From Bacteroidota bacterium (lineage in GTDB: Bacteria > Bacteroidota > Bacteroidia > AKYH767-A > OLB10): DNA of 42,608 bases. The notes under the pieces were generated by a model, which worked only from the letters and a program-made list of their open reading frames with translations, did no database searches and was not told the origin of the DNA. The stretch's first letter is position 1. Every line of letters starts with the position of its first letter. The translations under genes were made by a program, and so were the position numbers. The stretch is taken from contig JAHEKC010000013.1 in assembly GCA_024638565.1 (NCBI GenBank), forward strand, positions 1 through 42,608, written 5' to 3'. Positions 41,522 to 42,608 of the stretch are shown one piece after another.

Positions 41522-42608
41522 CTACTCGAAAGCATTGATCCCCGTTACATCCATACCCGTGATGAGCAGGTGGATGTCATGCGTACCCTCGTAAGTGATG
41601 ACGCTTTCGAGGTTCATCATGTGGCGCATGATGGGGTATTCGCCGGTGATGCCCATGCCGCCGTGGATCTGCCGCGCCTCGCGTGCGATCTGCAACGCCA
41701 TATGTACGTTGTTGCGCTTGGCCATCGAGATCTGTGATGGCGCCGCACGATCTTCGTTTTTCAGCACGCCCAGCCGCCAGGCCAGCAGTTGTCCCTTGGT
41801 GATCTCGGTCAGCATCTCGGCGAGTTTCTTCTGCTGCAGCTGGAAAGAAGCAATAGGCTTCCCGAACTGGCTTCGCTCTTTCGCATAACGGAGCGCGGAG
41901 TCGTAACAATCCATGGCGGCGCCTACCGCACCCCATGAGATGCCGTACCGGGCCGAATTCAGGCAGCCAAGCGGCCCTTTCAGGCCGGAAACGTTCGGAA
42001 AGATATTTTCCTTGGGCACCTTTACGTTGTCGAACACAAGTTCACCTGTAGCGCTGGCGCGCAGGCTCCACTTGCCATGCGTCTCCGGCGTGGTAAACCC
42101 TTCCATGCCGCGCTCCACGATCAGCCCTCTGACAACACCTTCCTCATCCTTCGCCCATACGACTGCTACGTGGGCGAAAGGTGCATTGCTGATCCACATC
42201 TTGCTTCCGTTAAGCACGACATGGTCGCCTTTGTCTTCAAACTTGCTGGCCATGCCTGCGGGGTTGGAACCATGGTCGGGCTCCGTAAGGCCGAAGCACC
42301 CCATCCATTCCCCGCTCGCCAGCCTGGGCAGGAATTTCTTGCGCTGTTCTTCACTGCCGTAGGTATAAATGGGATACATCACCAGCGAACTCTGCACCGA
42401 TGCCGTGGAGCGGATGCCGGAGTCGCCGCGCTCAAGCTCTTGCATGATGAGGCCGTAGGAAATCTGGTCGAGCCCGCCGCCGCCGTATTTTTCAGGGATG
42501 TAAGGCCCGAAGGCGCCGATGCCTGCCAGCCCCTTGATCAGGTGCCGGGGGAACTCCGCCTTCTGCGCATATTCTTCAATAATAGGCGAGATTTCCTTCT
42601 TAACCCAT
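41522..42608 (-). CDS. Acyl-CoA dehydrogenase, glutaryl-CoA dehydrogenase-like (5' end outside window)
   Basis: The frame is open to the window edge, so the N-terminus is missing. About 361 codons are visible. Features are GAFGPYIPEKYGGGGLD near the N-terminus, FGLTEPDHGSNPAG for FAD and substrate binding, NGSKMWISNAPFAHVAVVWAKDEEG, RSQFGKPIASFQLQQKKLAEM, and the C-terminal IHGGMGITGEYPIMRHMMNLESVITYEGTHDIH with the catalytic Glu in YEGT. The pattern is closest to glutaryl-CoA dehydrogenases, which oxidise glutaryl-CoA to crotonyl-CoA, but other acyl substrates are possible. Confidence 0.9.
   Translation of the reverse strand, partial: WVKKEISPIIEEYAQKAEFPRHLIKGLAGIGAFGPYIPEKYGGGGLDQISYGLIMQELERGDSGIRSTASVQSSLVMYPIYTYGSEEQRKKFLPRLASGEWMGCFGLTEPDHGSNPAGMASKFEDKGDHVVLNGSKMWISNAPFAHVAVVWAKDEEGVVRGLIVERGMEGFTTPETHGKWSLRASATGELVFDNVKVPKENIFPNVSGLKGPLGCLNSARYGISWGAVGAAMDCYDSALRYAKERSQFGKPIASFQLQQKKLAEMLTEITKGQLLAWRLGVLKNEDRAAPSQISMAKRNNVHMALQIAREARQIHGGMGITGEYPIMRHMMNLESVITYEGTHDIHLLITGMDVTGINAFE

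Overview
The window looks like a chromosomal segment of a fairly GC-rich member of the Bacteroidota, most likely Chitinophagaceae or a close relative. The signs are type IX secretion (T9SS) C-terminal sorting domains (the partial gene at 1-119, the DUF4397 protein, the BNR/PKD protein), -7 boxes of the Bacteroidota form TAnnTTTG, few Shine-Dalgarno sequences, and families typical of the phylum (head-GIN, DUF2461, DUF3089, YwqK/MORN, DUF4397, GH92). No rRNA, tRNA, CRISPR array, insertion sequence, phage or plasmid gene was seen.

Layout. 1-119 is the tail of a secreted protein followed by a hairpin terminator. 189-2683 is a leftward housekeeping run (yicC, gmk, nadD and an ArsC/Spx-like gene). 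2765-7724 holds scpA, a lipoprotein, a GT9 glycosyltransferase, a head-GIN lipoprotein, a cyclase-family enzyme and hemW. 8041-17564 holds polA, a repeat-rich spacer, a DUF2461 gene, a GH92-like protein whose active-site motifs look eroded, and a short DnaE2-type polymerase without imuA/imuB beside it. 17673-27484 is the light and carotenoid region. 27510-33931 holds a YdeI-like gene, a DUF3089 lipoprotein, rpiB, a 557-bp AT-rich intergenic island, a membrane-anchored glucosaminidase, and an ALG10-like membrane protein coupled to a MORN-repeat protein. 33988-36111 carries four small leftward stress or detoxification-type genes. 36541-42608 holds a large T9SS BNR-repeat protein, a secreted glycosylasparaginase and a truncated acyl-CoA dehydrogenase.

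The most interesting unit is 17.6-27.5 kb. A MerR/B12-binding regulator of the CarH/LitR type (W142-x9-E152-H153 visible) is followed by a secreted six-domain DUF4397 protein. An eight-gene run comes next: an unknown ORF, crtI, crtB, idi, a photolyase, an SRPBCC protein, crtZ and a CrtYcd-type lycopene cyclase. From crtI on, every junction is a 4-nt ATGA overlap. The expected chemistry is IPP/DMAPP balancing (Idi), GGPP to phytoene (CrtB), lycopene (CrtI), beta-carotene (cyclase) and zeaxanthin (CrtZ), with DNA photorepair encoded in the same transcript. GGPP synthase is not in the window. A palindrome, TGTTTAA-N16-TTAAACA, lies immediately upstream of the -7 box of both the regulator gene and the DUF4397 gene. 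It is a good candidate for the regulator's operator and would make the surface protein part of a light regulon.

Functions are assigned from motifs recalled for each family. No database search was run.
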